From contig DASYMJ010000340.1 in NCBI GenBank assembly GCA_036009105.1, forward strand, positions 1-15,760: DNA of 15,760 bases, written 5' to 3'. The notes under the pieces are model-generated. The model searched no databases. It was given only the letters and a program-made list of their open reading frames with translations, and had not been told where the DNA came from. A program made the position numbers and the translations under genes. The stretch is from JAFAVZ01 sp036009105 (GTDB lineage Bacteria > Acidobacteriota > Thermoanaerobaculia > Gp7-AA8). This document shows positions 7,298 through 12,966 of the stretch, in pieces. Every line of letters starts with the position of its first letter. The stretch's first letter is position 1.

Positions 7298-8679
7298 GGC
7301 GGCATGCGCCGCCAATAGGCAGTGGCACCTTCGTACGCGGAGGCGGCGCGGAAGAGCGACCGCTCCGCGAAGTGGGGCGCCATCAGCTGCAGCGACAAGG
7401 GCAGGCCTTCCGCGCTGAAGCCGGAGGGGACGGCGATGGCCGGGATGCCGACCAGGTTGGCCGGCGCGGTGAAGATGTCGCTCAGGTACATGGCGAGCGG
7501 GTCGTCCGTCTTGGCGCCGATGAGGAACGCCGGCTCGGGGACGGTCGGCGTCACCAGCAGGTCGACGCCGGCGAACGCGCGGCGGAAGTCCTCCCGCAGC
7601 CGCTCCCGCACCGCCTGCGCGCGGCCGTAGTACGCGTCGTAGTAGCCGGAGGACAGCGCGAAGGTTCCGAGCATGATGCGGCGCTTCACCTCCGCGCCGA
7701 AGCCTTCCCCACGCGAGTCGAAGTAGACATCCTCCAGCGTCCGCGCCCGCGCGCTGCGGTGCCCGTAGCGGATGCCATCGAACCGCGACAGATTGGCGCT
7801 CGCCTCGGCGTTCGCGACGATGTAGTAGACGGCGATGGCGTAGCCGATCGACGGCACGCTGACCTCTTCGGCCTGGGCGCCGAGGTCGCGCAGCGTCTGC
7901 AGCGCGGCCTCGAAGTTCGCACCCACCTCGCCCCCGAGCTGCTCCACCGCCTCGCGCACGATGCCGAGGCGCAGGCCTTTGACGCCGGCGGCGAGATCGG
8001 CGGTGTAGTCGTTGACAGGCATGGTGGACGAGGTCGAATCACCCGGATCGTGGCCGGCGATGAGCCCCAGCACCTCGGCCGACTCGCGCACGGTCTTGCT
8101 CACGATGCCGATCTGATCGAGCCCCGAGGCGAAGGCGACGAGGCCCTTGCGGCTGACCCGTCCGTAGGTCGGCTTCAGGCCGACCACGCCGCACAGCGCG
8201 GCGGGCTGGCGCACCGAGCCGCCCGTCTCCGAGCCGAGGGCGATGGGGACCATGCGCGCGGCGACGGCGGCCGCCGAGCCGCCGGAGGAGCCGCCCGGCA
8301 CGCGCGTCGGATCCCACGGATTGCGGGCCGGACCGAACGCGGAGTGCTCGGTGGAGGAGCCCATGGCGAACTCGTCGAGGTTCGTCTTGCCCATGACCAC
8401 CGCGCCGGCGGCGCGCAGGCGGGCGATGGCGGTGGCATCGAACGGCGAGCGGAAATCGTGGAGGATGCGCGAGCCGCAGGAGGTCGGGATCTCGGTGGTG
8501 ACGATGTTGTCCTTCACGCCGATGGGCATCCCCTCGCCGGCTGCATCGGAGACGCAGAGGAATGCGTTGAGGGAAGGATTGCGGGCGACGATGGCGCGAC
8601 GGCAGGCGGCGACGTACTCGCCGGGCGAGACCTCTCCGCGCGCCTCCGTCCAGGGCAGGTTCAGGAAGTCGTCGCTCAT
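7291..8679 (-). CDS. gatA: Asp/Glu-tRNA amidotransferase subunit A
   Basis: Glutaminase subunit of GatCAB, which amidates misacylated Glu-tRNA(Gln) and/or Asp-tRNA(Asn). The amidase-signature triad is present and correctly spaced: K56 (IGVKDN), cis-S131 in GGSSGGSA and nucleophile S155 in SETGGSVRQPA. The LKPTYGRVSRKGL block is typical. About 462 residues is slightly shorter than most. Two starts are possible: GTG at 8682 (4-bp overlap with the gatC stop) or ATG at 8679 (TGATG, 1-bp overlap). I use the ATG. A G-rich tract lies just before both. gatB is not in the window and must be elsewhere, which is common. The stop codon lies inside the 27-bp inverted repeat. Confidence 0.96.
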   Translation of the reverse strand: MSDDFLNLPWTEARGEVSPGEYVAACRRAIVARNPSLNAFLCVSDAAGEGMPIGVKDNIVTTEIPTSCGSRILHDFRSPFDATAIARLRAAGAVVMGKTNLDEFAMGSSTEHSAFGPARNPWDPTRVPGGSSGGSAAAVAARMVPIALGSETGGSVRQPAALCGVVGLKPTYGRVSRKGLVAFASGLDQIGIVSKTVRESAEVLGLIAGHDPGDSTSSTMPVNDYTADLAAGVKGLRLGIVREAVEQLGGEVGANFEAALQTLRDLGAQAEEVSVPSIGYAIAVYYIVANAEASANLSRFDGIRYGHRSARARTLEDVYFDSRGEGFGAEVKRRIMLGTFALSSGYYDAYYGRAQAVRERLREDFRRAFAGVDLLVTPTVPEPAFLIGAKTDDPLAMYLSDIFTAPANLVGIPAIAVPSGFSAEGLPLSLQLMAPHFAERSLFRAASAYEGATAYWRRMPPM

Positions 8680-8966
8680 CACTCCCCCCCGATCACCTTC
8701 GGCACGACGAAGAAGCCGTCCCGCCAGCCGGGCGCGTTGCGCGCGGCGAGCTCGCGGTCGAGCGATGCGAGGGGGACGTCTTCCCGCATCGGCGTCGCCG
8801 CCGGAGCAGCGGCGGATGAGGGAGGGTCGAGCGAGGCTTCGCGCAGCTGGTCGATGTAGGTCAGGATCTTCGTCATCTCCGCGGCCATCCGCTCCAGCGC
8901 CTCTTCGGTGAACTCCAGATGGGCCAGGTCGGCGATGCGGCGGGCCTCCTCGCGGTCGATCTTCAT
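8679..8966 (-). CDS. gatC: Asp/Glu-tRNA amidotransferase subunit C
   Basis: Small subunit that wraps around and stabilises the GatA-GatB interface. It has 95 residues, the family norm. The N-terminal KIDREEARRIADLAHLEF matches the GatC signature (start helix, A-x-LA-x-LEF). The C-terminal LREDVP-type block is present as MREDVP, followed by NAPGWRDGFFVVPKVI. The ATG at 8966 begins the family N-terminus. A longer in-frame extension upstream would run through the inverted repeat at 8980-9059 and is rejected. No Shine-Dalgarno is seen; AATAAT lies 7 nt upstream. It is coupled to gatA by TGATG. Confidence 0.96.
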   Translation of the reverse strand: MKIDREEARRIADLAHLEFTEEALERMAAEMTKILTYIDQLREASLDPPSSAAAPAATPMREDVPLASLDRELAARNAPGWRDGFFVVPKVIGGE

Positions 8967-8973
8967 GGGGGCG

Positions 8974-8979
8974 ATTATT
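8974..8979 (-). promoter_or_regulatory. Candidate -10 element for gatC-gatA
   Basis: AATAAT on the minus strand (5/6 match) lies 7 nt before the gatC ATG. It predicts +1 about one base before the start codon. There is no Shine-Dalgarno or recognisable -35; the -35 region would lie within the inverted repeat at 8980-9059. Confidence 0.35.
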
Positions 8980-9059
8980 AACGATGAACGAGGAAGGAGG
9001 AACGATGAACGTGCGGTGCGGGGCTCTTGTTCATCGTTCATCCTTCATCGTTCATCGTT
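8980..9059. repeat. Inverted repeat with tandem heptamer arms (GTTCATC type)
   Basis: Arms 8980-9010 and 9029-9059 are reverse complements at 29 of 31 positions, with an 18-nt loop. The right arm is four 7-bp units (GTTCATC, GTTCATC, CTTCATC, GTTCATC) plus a partial unit. The left arm carries the same units with two T-to-G differences. It lies between the divergent gatC and phospholipase-D genes, 14 nt before the gatC ATG and 21 nt before the GTG of the phospholipase-D gene. Confidence 0.9.
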
Positions 9060-9080
9060 CTTGCAACGAGTGGAGCGCCT

Positions 9081-10334
9081 GTGTACTGGCTCCTGGCGAT
9101 CTTCTTCCTTGCGACGGTGCTGTTCGCGTACAGCGCGTTCATCAAAACGCGGCGGGCCGCCGTGTCGCTGGAGATCCATGGCCACCTGACCGGCGAGGGG
9201 TTGATGCGGGCCATGGCCGCGTACACCTGGGGGCGGGTGATCGAAGGCAACCGCGTCACCATCATCCAGAACAGCTCGTTCTTCGATGCGGTCATCGAGG
9301 AGATCGGCAGGGCGCGGCATCACGTGCACCTGGAAACGTTCCTCTGGCGGGACGGCGTGGTCTCCGACCGCGTGGCCGGCGCGCTGATGGCGGCGGCCGG
9401 CCGCGGCGTGGACGTGCGGGTGCTGGTCGACCAGCGCGGCGCGAAGAAGACGAACCCGCGCGTGTGGGCCGAGCTGCGCGCCTCCGGGTGCGACTTCCGC
9501 GTCTTCCACCGCATGCGCATCGGCGAGTTCGCCTGGTACAACCATCGCGACCACCGCAAGATCGTGGTCGTCGACGGGCGCATCGCGTTCACCTGCGGCC
9601 ACGGCATCGCGGACATGTGGGGCAACAGCCGGGAGTCGCCGCACGGGTGGCGGGACACGGCGGCGCGCTGCGAGGGGCCGGTGGTGGCCGAGTTCCAGAC
9701 GGCGTTCTTCGACAACTGGTCGCGCACCACGGGGCGGGTCATCGCGCGGGAGGACCTCTTCCCGCCGCTGGAGCGGGCCGGCAACATACCGCTGCACGTG
9801 GCGTACAGCTCTCCGCGCGGAACGTTCAGCGCGGTGCAGCGGCTCTACTACTTCGCCATCACCTCGGCCCGGCGGGAGATCGTCCTGGCCAACCCGTACT
9901 TTCTCCCCTCCCGGGGAGCGATGGAGCTGTTCGCGCAAGCCGCGGCGCGCGGCGTGAAGATCCGCATCCTGCTGCCGACGGTGGACACGAACGACTTCTC
10001 CATCGTCCAGCACGCGAGCCACCACTACTACGGCGAGCTGCTGGAGCTCGGCGCGCGGGTCTACGAGTACACGCGCGGGCTGCACTGCAAGGTGATGATC
10101 ATCGACAGCGAGTGGTGCACGGTCGGCTCGACGAATTTCGACCCGCGCTCTTTCCGCATCAACGACGAGATCACCCTCGGCATCTGGGACCGCGACCTCG
10201 CGACGGAGCTCCGCCGCGCGTTCGAGGAGGACCTGCAGCTGGCCGAGGAGTGGACGCTGGAGCGCTGGCTGGCTCGCTCCCTGTGGCATCGCATCCAGGA
10301 TGGGTGGTCGGCGTTGTTCAAGCGGCAGCTGTAG
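9081..10334 (+). CDS. Phospholipase D-family protein, cardiolipin synthase-like
   Basis: Probable cardiolipin synthase that joins phosphatidyl groups at the inner membrane. With the GTG start it has 417 residues. One membrane segment lies at about residues 2-20 (WLLAIFFLATVLFAYSAF). Two complete HKD motifs are present: H158-R-K160...D165 (DHRKIVVVDG) and H335-C-K337...D342 (LHCKVMIIDS, followed by VGSTNFDPRSF). Between them, ANPYFLP is typical of the family. Most bacterial Cls proteins have two N-terminal membrane helices; this one has one, like the ClsB/ClsC-type or YwiE-like shorter forms. GTG at 9081 is chosen because GAGTGGAG lies 5-12 nt upstream and the membrane helix follows directly. 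An upstream in-frame ATG at 9027 would translate the repeat arm. The exact substrate is uncertain. Confidence 0.88.
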   Translation: MYWLLAIFFLATVLFAYSAFIKTRRAAVSLEIHGHLTGEGLMRAMAAYTWGRVIEGNRVTIIQNSSFFDAVIEEIGRARHHVHLETFLWRDGVVSDRVAGALMAAAGRGVDVRVLVDQRGAKKTNPRVWAELRASGCDFRVFHRMRIGEFAWYNHRDHRKIVVVDGRIAFTCGHGIADMWGNSRESPHGWRDTAARCEGPVVAEFQTAFFDNWSRTTGRVIAREDLFPPLERAGNIPLHVAYSSPRGTFSAVQRLYYFAITSARREIVLANPYFLPSRGAMELFAQAAARGVKIRILLPTVDTNDFSIVQHASHHYYGELLELGARVYEYTRGLHCKVMIIDSEWCTVGSTNFDPRSFRINDEITLGIWDRDLATELRRAFEEDLQLAEEWTLERWLARSLWHRIQDGWSALFKRQL

Positions 10335-10336
10335 GC

Positions 10337-10413
10337 GGCGAGCAGCGATCGGCGATCGGCGATCAGCGATCAGCAGAACGAGGTCAGCTTTGGATCGGTG
10401 GCCGCTGCTCGCC
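10337..10413. repeat. One-sided heptamer array (A/G-GCGATC) inside an 11-bp inverted repeat
   Basis: Four tandem 7-bp units at 10344-10371 (AGCGATC, GGCGATC, GGCGATC, AGCGATC) start 9 nt after the phospholipase-D stop codon. The word is the same as in the element at 3353-3436. Here the matching inverted arm is missing. Only an 11-bp pair, GGCGAGCAGCG at 10337-10347 with its complement at 10403-10413, can pair, and the right half falls in the tail of the broken gene at 10384-10652. It looks like a degraded or half copy. Confidence 0.75.
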
Positions 10414-10652
10414 GATCGCCAACAGTTCCAGGAACGCCTCGTCCGGGGGGAGGTCGAGGCGGCGTAGAGGCGCTCGTAGTCGAGTGAGGCGCAGGCCGAC
10501 GTCGTGGACCATGGCCGTGAGGCGGGCGGTCTCCGCCTCGCGCGGGGTGAGTGGCGAAGAGGTAGCGCCGCCTTCGTCGCCCGCACCTCCACCGCGCAGT
10601 GGTACAGGATCTCCTTCAGCCGCGGGCGCAGCTGTTCAACCTCGGGATTCAC
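10384..10652 (-). pseudogene. Broken gene remnant, possibly from a GAF-type regulator
   Basis: From GTG 10652 the frame reads VNPEVEQLRPRLKEILYHC then AVEVRATKAAL, a plausible amphipathic helix leading into a first GAF-like strand. The continuation (YLFATHPAR) is in the +1 frame. A third frame then reads LTPREAETARLTAMVHDVG and DLPPDEAFLELLAIGEQR down to TGA at 10384. Coding-like sequence thus switches frame twice within about 20 bp near 10555, and the whole is only about 90 codons. I infer a gene with an internal deletion or indels. The GAF guess is weak because most of such a domain would be missing. A TACAAT 8 nt before the GTG matches the start signals of intact genes here, so the 5' end was probably once functional. 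Confidence 0.6.
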
Positions 10653-10660
10653 CGCGACTG

Positions 10661-10666
10661 ATTGTA
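10661..10666 (-). promoter_or_regulatory. Candidate -10 element of the broken gene
   Basis: TACAAT on the minus strand lies 8 nt before GTG 10652. Hexamer, spacing and start codon are the same as at the amidase gene (TACAAT, 8 nt, GTG). No Shine-Dalgarno or -35 is visible. Confidence 0.35.
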
Positions 10667-10679
10667 ATCTGAGGCCCTG

Positions 10680-10763
10680 GTGTCATCCTGAGCCGCGCAG
10701 ACGGTGAACGATCCCGCAAGCCCGGTACGGATCCTTCGTCCTCTGCGGGATTCAGGATGACAC
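10680..10763. repeat. Palindromic element with GTGTCATCCTGA ends
   Basis: Outer arms 10680-10691 and 10752-10763 are perfect 12-bp reverse complements. An inner pair, ATCCCGCA at 10711-10718 and TGCGGGAT at 10744-10751, adds 8 bp. The ends GTCATCCTGAG and the inner GGATCCTTCG resemble a dispersed palindromic word I recall from several unrelated environmental genomes; I cannot confirm this by search. It fills the gap upstream of the glycosyltransferase, ending 7 nt before its ATG, and has no heptamer period. Confidence 0.8.
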
Positions 10764-10770
10764 GTTTCCC

Positions 10771-12339
10771 ATGACACGCCGCACGCTGCTGCTGCTCGTC
10801 GCCATCCTCCTCTTCGGCGCGCTCGTCCGGGTCCGGCTGCTCGACCTGCCGCTCGAGCGGGACGAGGGCGAGTACGCGTACGCCGGCCAGCTCATGCTGC
10901 AAGGCATCCCGCCCTACCAGCTCGTCTACAACATGAAGTTCCCCGGCACGTACGCGGCCTACGCGGGCCTGATGGCCGTCTTCGGCGAGACCGTGGGCGG
11001 CATCCGCTTCGGCCTGCTGCTCATCACCGCCGCGACGGCGCTCCTCGTCTACTTCCTGGCCCGCCGCTTCTACGACGACCTCGGCGCCCTCACCGCCGCC
11101 GCGGTCTACACCGTCCTCTCCCTCGGCTTCGGCGCGATGGGTCCCTACGCCCATGCGACGCACTTTGTCGCTTTGATGGCCACCGCCGCGATGCTGCTCC
11201 TCGCCCGCGACCGGCCGCTGCTGGCCGGCGTCTTCTTCGGGCTCGCCGTGCTGATGAAGCAGCCCGGCATCTTCTTCGCGCTCTTCGCCCTGACCTGGCT
11301 CGTGGCCACGAAGCGCAGGAAGGATGCGGTGCGCCTGATCGCGGGCGGCGCGGCGGTGGCGATGGCCACGGTCGTCGTGCTCGCGGCGGCGGGCGTATTC
11401 AGCCGCTTCTGGTTCTGGACCATCCGATACGCGCAGCAGTACGCGGCCATCGGCGTGCTCGCGGAAGGGATCGAGCTGCTGAACTTCAACCTGCTCGGCA
11501 TCGTCAAAAGCGCGCCGCTGCTCTGGGTGCTGGTGGTGGCCGGCCTCGTCATCGCCGGGCGCCGCTCACCCGGCCTCCGGCCACCCTCTCCCCGCGGCGC
11601 GAGGAGAGGGGCTCTTGCGCCCAACGCTGGGGGTGAGGGGCTCCTGCTCGGATTTTTTGGAGCCTCCCTGCTGGCCGTGATGCCGGGCTTCTACTTCCGC
11701 GAGCACTACTTCCTCGTCACCTTCCCTCCCGCCGCCCTCCTCGCCGGCGCGGCGATCGACTGGGCCGCCAAGCGCTTCGGCGCGCGCACGGCGGCCGTGG
11801 CGATCGGCGCGGCGCTGGTCATCAGCATCGGCGCGCAGTGGGGGCGCTGGATGCGCATGCCGGCGGAGGAGAACATCCGGACGAGCTACCCGGGCAACCC
11901 GTTCGTCGAGGCGCCAGTCATAGCCGACTACCTGCGCGAGCACACCAGGCCCGAGGAGCGTATCGCCGTCCTCGGCTCGGAGCCGGAGATCTTCTTCTAC
12001 GCGAAGCGCAAATCGGCGACCGGCTACATCTACACCTACGCGCTGACCGAGCGGCAGCCGTTCGCGACGAAGATGACGGACGAGTACATCGCCGAGGTGG
12101 AGAACGCGAAGCCGCGCTACGTGGTGATGGTGAGCAGCGCGCAGTCGTGGCTGATGCGGCCGGACGCCGACAAGCGGATCTCCGAGTGGATGCTGCGGCA
12201 CCTGCGTCACGGCTATGTGCTGGAGGGGGTCGCCGAGATCCGGCCGGGGCAGGAGACGGTCTACCGGTGGGGCGAAGAGGCGCGGCGGACGGAGCAGCAG
12301 TCGAAGAACGTGCTGATGATCTTCCGCGCTACTTCCTGA
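10771..12339 (+). CDS. GT-C fold glycosyltransferase, PMT/ArnT-like integral membrane protein
   Basis: Polytopic membrane protein of 522 residues that probably transfers a sugar from a lipid-linked donor on the outer face of the inner membrane. Residues 1-18 form the first membrane helix. The first loop carries the acidic motif ERDEGEYAYAG (D31, E32), where GT39/ArnT-like enzymes keep their catalytic aspartate. About nine further hydrophobic segments follow up to residue 355. The soluble C-terminal part (365-522) has an ERIAVLGSEPEIFFYAKR block common in this group. Residues about 265-290, rich in Pro, Arg and Gly, are encoded by a palindromic insert. The ATG at 10771 opens the membrane helix but has no Shine-Dalgarno. 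The last 11 bp overlap the end of gerW on the opposite strand. Donor and acceptor are unknown. Confidence 0.82.
   Translation: MTRRTLLLLVAILLFGALVRVRLLDLPLERDEGEYAYAGQLMLQGIPPYQLVYNMKFPGTYAAYAGLMAVFGETVGGIRFGLLLITAATALLVYFLARRFYDDLGALTAAAVYTVLSLGFGAMGPYAHATHFVALMATAAMLLLARDRPLLAGVFFGLAVLMKQPGIFFALFALTWLVATKRRKDAVRLIAGGAAVAMATVVVLAAAGVFSRFWFWTIRYAQQYAAIGVLAEGIELLNFNLLGIVKSAPLLWVLVVAGLVIAGRRSPGLRPPSPRGARRGALAPNAGGEGLLLGFFGASLLAVMPGFYFREHYFLVTFPPAALLAGAAIDWAAKRFGARTAAVAIGAALVISIGAQWGRWMRMPAEENIRTSYPGNPFVEAPVIADYLREHTRPEERIAVLGSEPEIFFYAKRKSATGYIYTYALTERQPFATKMTDEYIAEVENAKPRYVVMVSSAQSWLMRPDADKRISEWMLRHLRHGYVLEGVAEIRPGQETVYRWGEEARRTEQQSKNVLMIFRATS
11565..11637 (+). repeat. In-frame palindromic insert within the glycosyltransferase gene
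   Basis: Nested inverted repeats: CTCACCC at 11565-11571 pairs with GGGTGAG at 11631-11637, and CCCTCTCC at 11584-11591 pairs with GGAGAGGG at 11603-11610. The sequence has the look of an intergenic repeat (CCCTCTCCCC...GAGAGGGG...GGGTGAGGGG), but the glycosyltransferase frame stays open through it. It encodes about 25 residues rich in S, P, R, G and A in a loop between membrane helices. I infer a repeat that entered a coding region without breaking it. Confidence 0.65.
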
Positions 12340-12670
12340 ACGCGCGTCCGAGGAGGAGGCCGGTGATGACGCCGGCGACACCCGCGGCGATCAACGGCGC
12401 CGCGCTGCCGAGATCGTGGATGGGGCGGTACTCCGCCTGGCCGTCGCGCACCTCGATGTAGCCGGCCGGCGTCGCGCGGGCGCCCCCGCCGCCGCCGCCC
12501 CGCTCCAGGGCGCCGTGGCCGATGCCGCCACCGCCGAAGCCCCACTGCACCCGGGCCACGGGGATGATGGTCAGGCCGCCGCGCTCGACCGGCTCGCCAT
12601 AGACCTGCCTCGCGTTGGCGTGGATCTGGACCACCTCGCCGATCCGTTCCACCAGTGTGTTCTCGGGCAC
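12329..12670 (-). CDS. GerW/YtfJ-family protein
   Basis: A 113-residue protein of the family named after Bacillus sporulation protein YtfJ/GerW. Homologues occur widely in non-sporulating bacteria and archaea, where the function is unknown. Evidence is the block LTIIPVARVQWGFGGGGIG at about 33-51, the following Gly-rich stretch (58-63) and the invariant-type GYIEVRDGQ. A hydrophobic C-terminal helix (about 89-109, APLIAAGVAGVITGLLLG) may anchor it in the membrane. The GTG start at 12670 lies 3 nt after the selenoprotein stop codon, so the two are probably co-transcribed. The 3' end overlaps the convergent glycosyltransferase by 11 bp. There is no sign of sporulation genes in the window. Confidence 0.85.
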   Translation of the reverse strand: MPENTLVERIGEVVQIHANARQVYGEPVERGGLTIIPVARVQWGFGGGGIGHGALERGGGGGGARATPAGYIEVRDGQAEYRPIHDLGSAAPLIAAGVAGVITGLLLGRAFRK

Positions 12671-12673
12671 CTG

Positions 12674-12904
12674 CTAACTCGCTTTCAGCTCGCGGAGCTT
12701 GTCGAGGATCTCTTTCTCGGTGGGGAACCGCCCCTCGTCCTTCTTGGAGAAGATGCGCTGGTTGTCCACGGTCACGACGAAGATCCCGCCGCTCCCGCGC
12801 ACGACCTCGGATTCGATGCCGAGCTGCTTCCTGATCTCAGCCGCCAGACTGGAGGCTCGGGGAAGGTAGTTTCAGACGCCGCAGTAGTCGATTCGTACGT
12901 GCAT
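12674..12904 (-). CDS. SelW-like (Rdx/SelWTH family) selenoprotein with in-frame UGA-encoded selenocysteine
   Basis: Small thioredoxin-like redox protein of 76 residues. Codon 11 (12872-12874) is TGA. Read as selenocysteine (U), the N-terminus is MHVRIDYCGVUNYLPRASSL, which matches the SelW/Rdx signature YC-x-x-U-x-Y-x-PRA, with C8 and U11 as the CxxU redox pair. The rest also fits: SLAAEI, then SGGIFVVTVDNQRIFSKKDEGRFP, the family's C-terminal block. The frame stays open to TAG at 12674 with this conserved sequence, so the TGA is not a random stop. A SECIS-like hairpin follows the UGA at the right distance. It lies between the PP2C gene and gerW. No selA, selB, selC or selD is in the window; they must exist elsewhere for this to be made. 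A Cys-to-UGA sequencing error is the main alternative. Confidence 0.85.
12839..12857 (-). promoter_or_regulatory. Bacterial SECIS element of the SelW-like gene
   Basis: On the minus strand, AGCC pairs with GGCU; after one U/C mismatch, CCA pairs with UGG, leaving the apical loop GUC. The loop G is 23 nt after the UGA. This is within the spacing known for bacterial SECIS hairpins, and the GU in the loop matches the SelB-contact feature of E. coli fdhF, whose tip is similar (AGGUCU). The pairing was done by hand, so energy and alternatives are not computed. Confidence 0.7.
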
Positions 12905-12907
12905 GAT

Positions 12908-12966
12908 AGTTGTCAGTTGTCAGTGATCAGTTGTCGATAGATCTTCATTACTGACAACTGACAACT
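12908..12966. repeat. Inverted repeat with tandem heptamer arm (AGTTGTC type)
   Basis: Arms 12908-12923 and 12951-12966 are perfect 16-bp reverse complements. Pairing extends inward to 12927/12947 with one mismatch (19/20). The left side is four 7-bp units: AGTTGTC, AGTTGTC, AGTGATC, AGTTGTC. The right side keeps only about two and a half, so the array is asymmetric. The right arm ends on the last base of the PP2C stop codon, and the left arm begins 4 nt before the selenoprotein ATG. Confidence 0.88.

Noticed and set aside
7372..8859. A 495-codon plus-strand frame opposite gatA and gatC
   Set aside because: It is the shadow of GatA, whose catalytic triad and spacing are complete on the minus strand.
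8967..9041. N-terminal extension of GatC through the heptamer repeat
   Set aside because: The extra residues (RSSFLLPRSSL-like) are translated repeat units. The GatC family begins at the ATG at 8966.
9027..9080. Upstream ATG start for the phospholipase-D gene
   Set aside because: It would translate the repeat arm. The GTG at 9081 has a Shine-Dalgarno-like GAGTGGAG and directly precedes the membrane helix.
10344..10374. CRISPR-like tandem repeats
   Set aside because: The units are only 7 bp with no spacers, and no cas genes are present.
12872..12874. TGA as a true stop, making the SelW-like locus a pseudogene
   Set aside because: The frame beyond it is intact and family-like, the TGA is at the exact Sec position, and a SECIS-like hairpin follows. 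A sequencing error remains possible but less likely.
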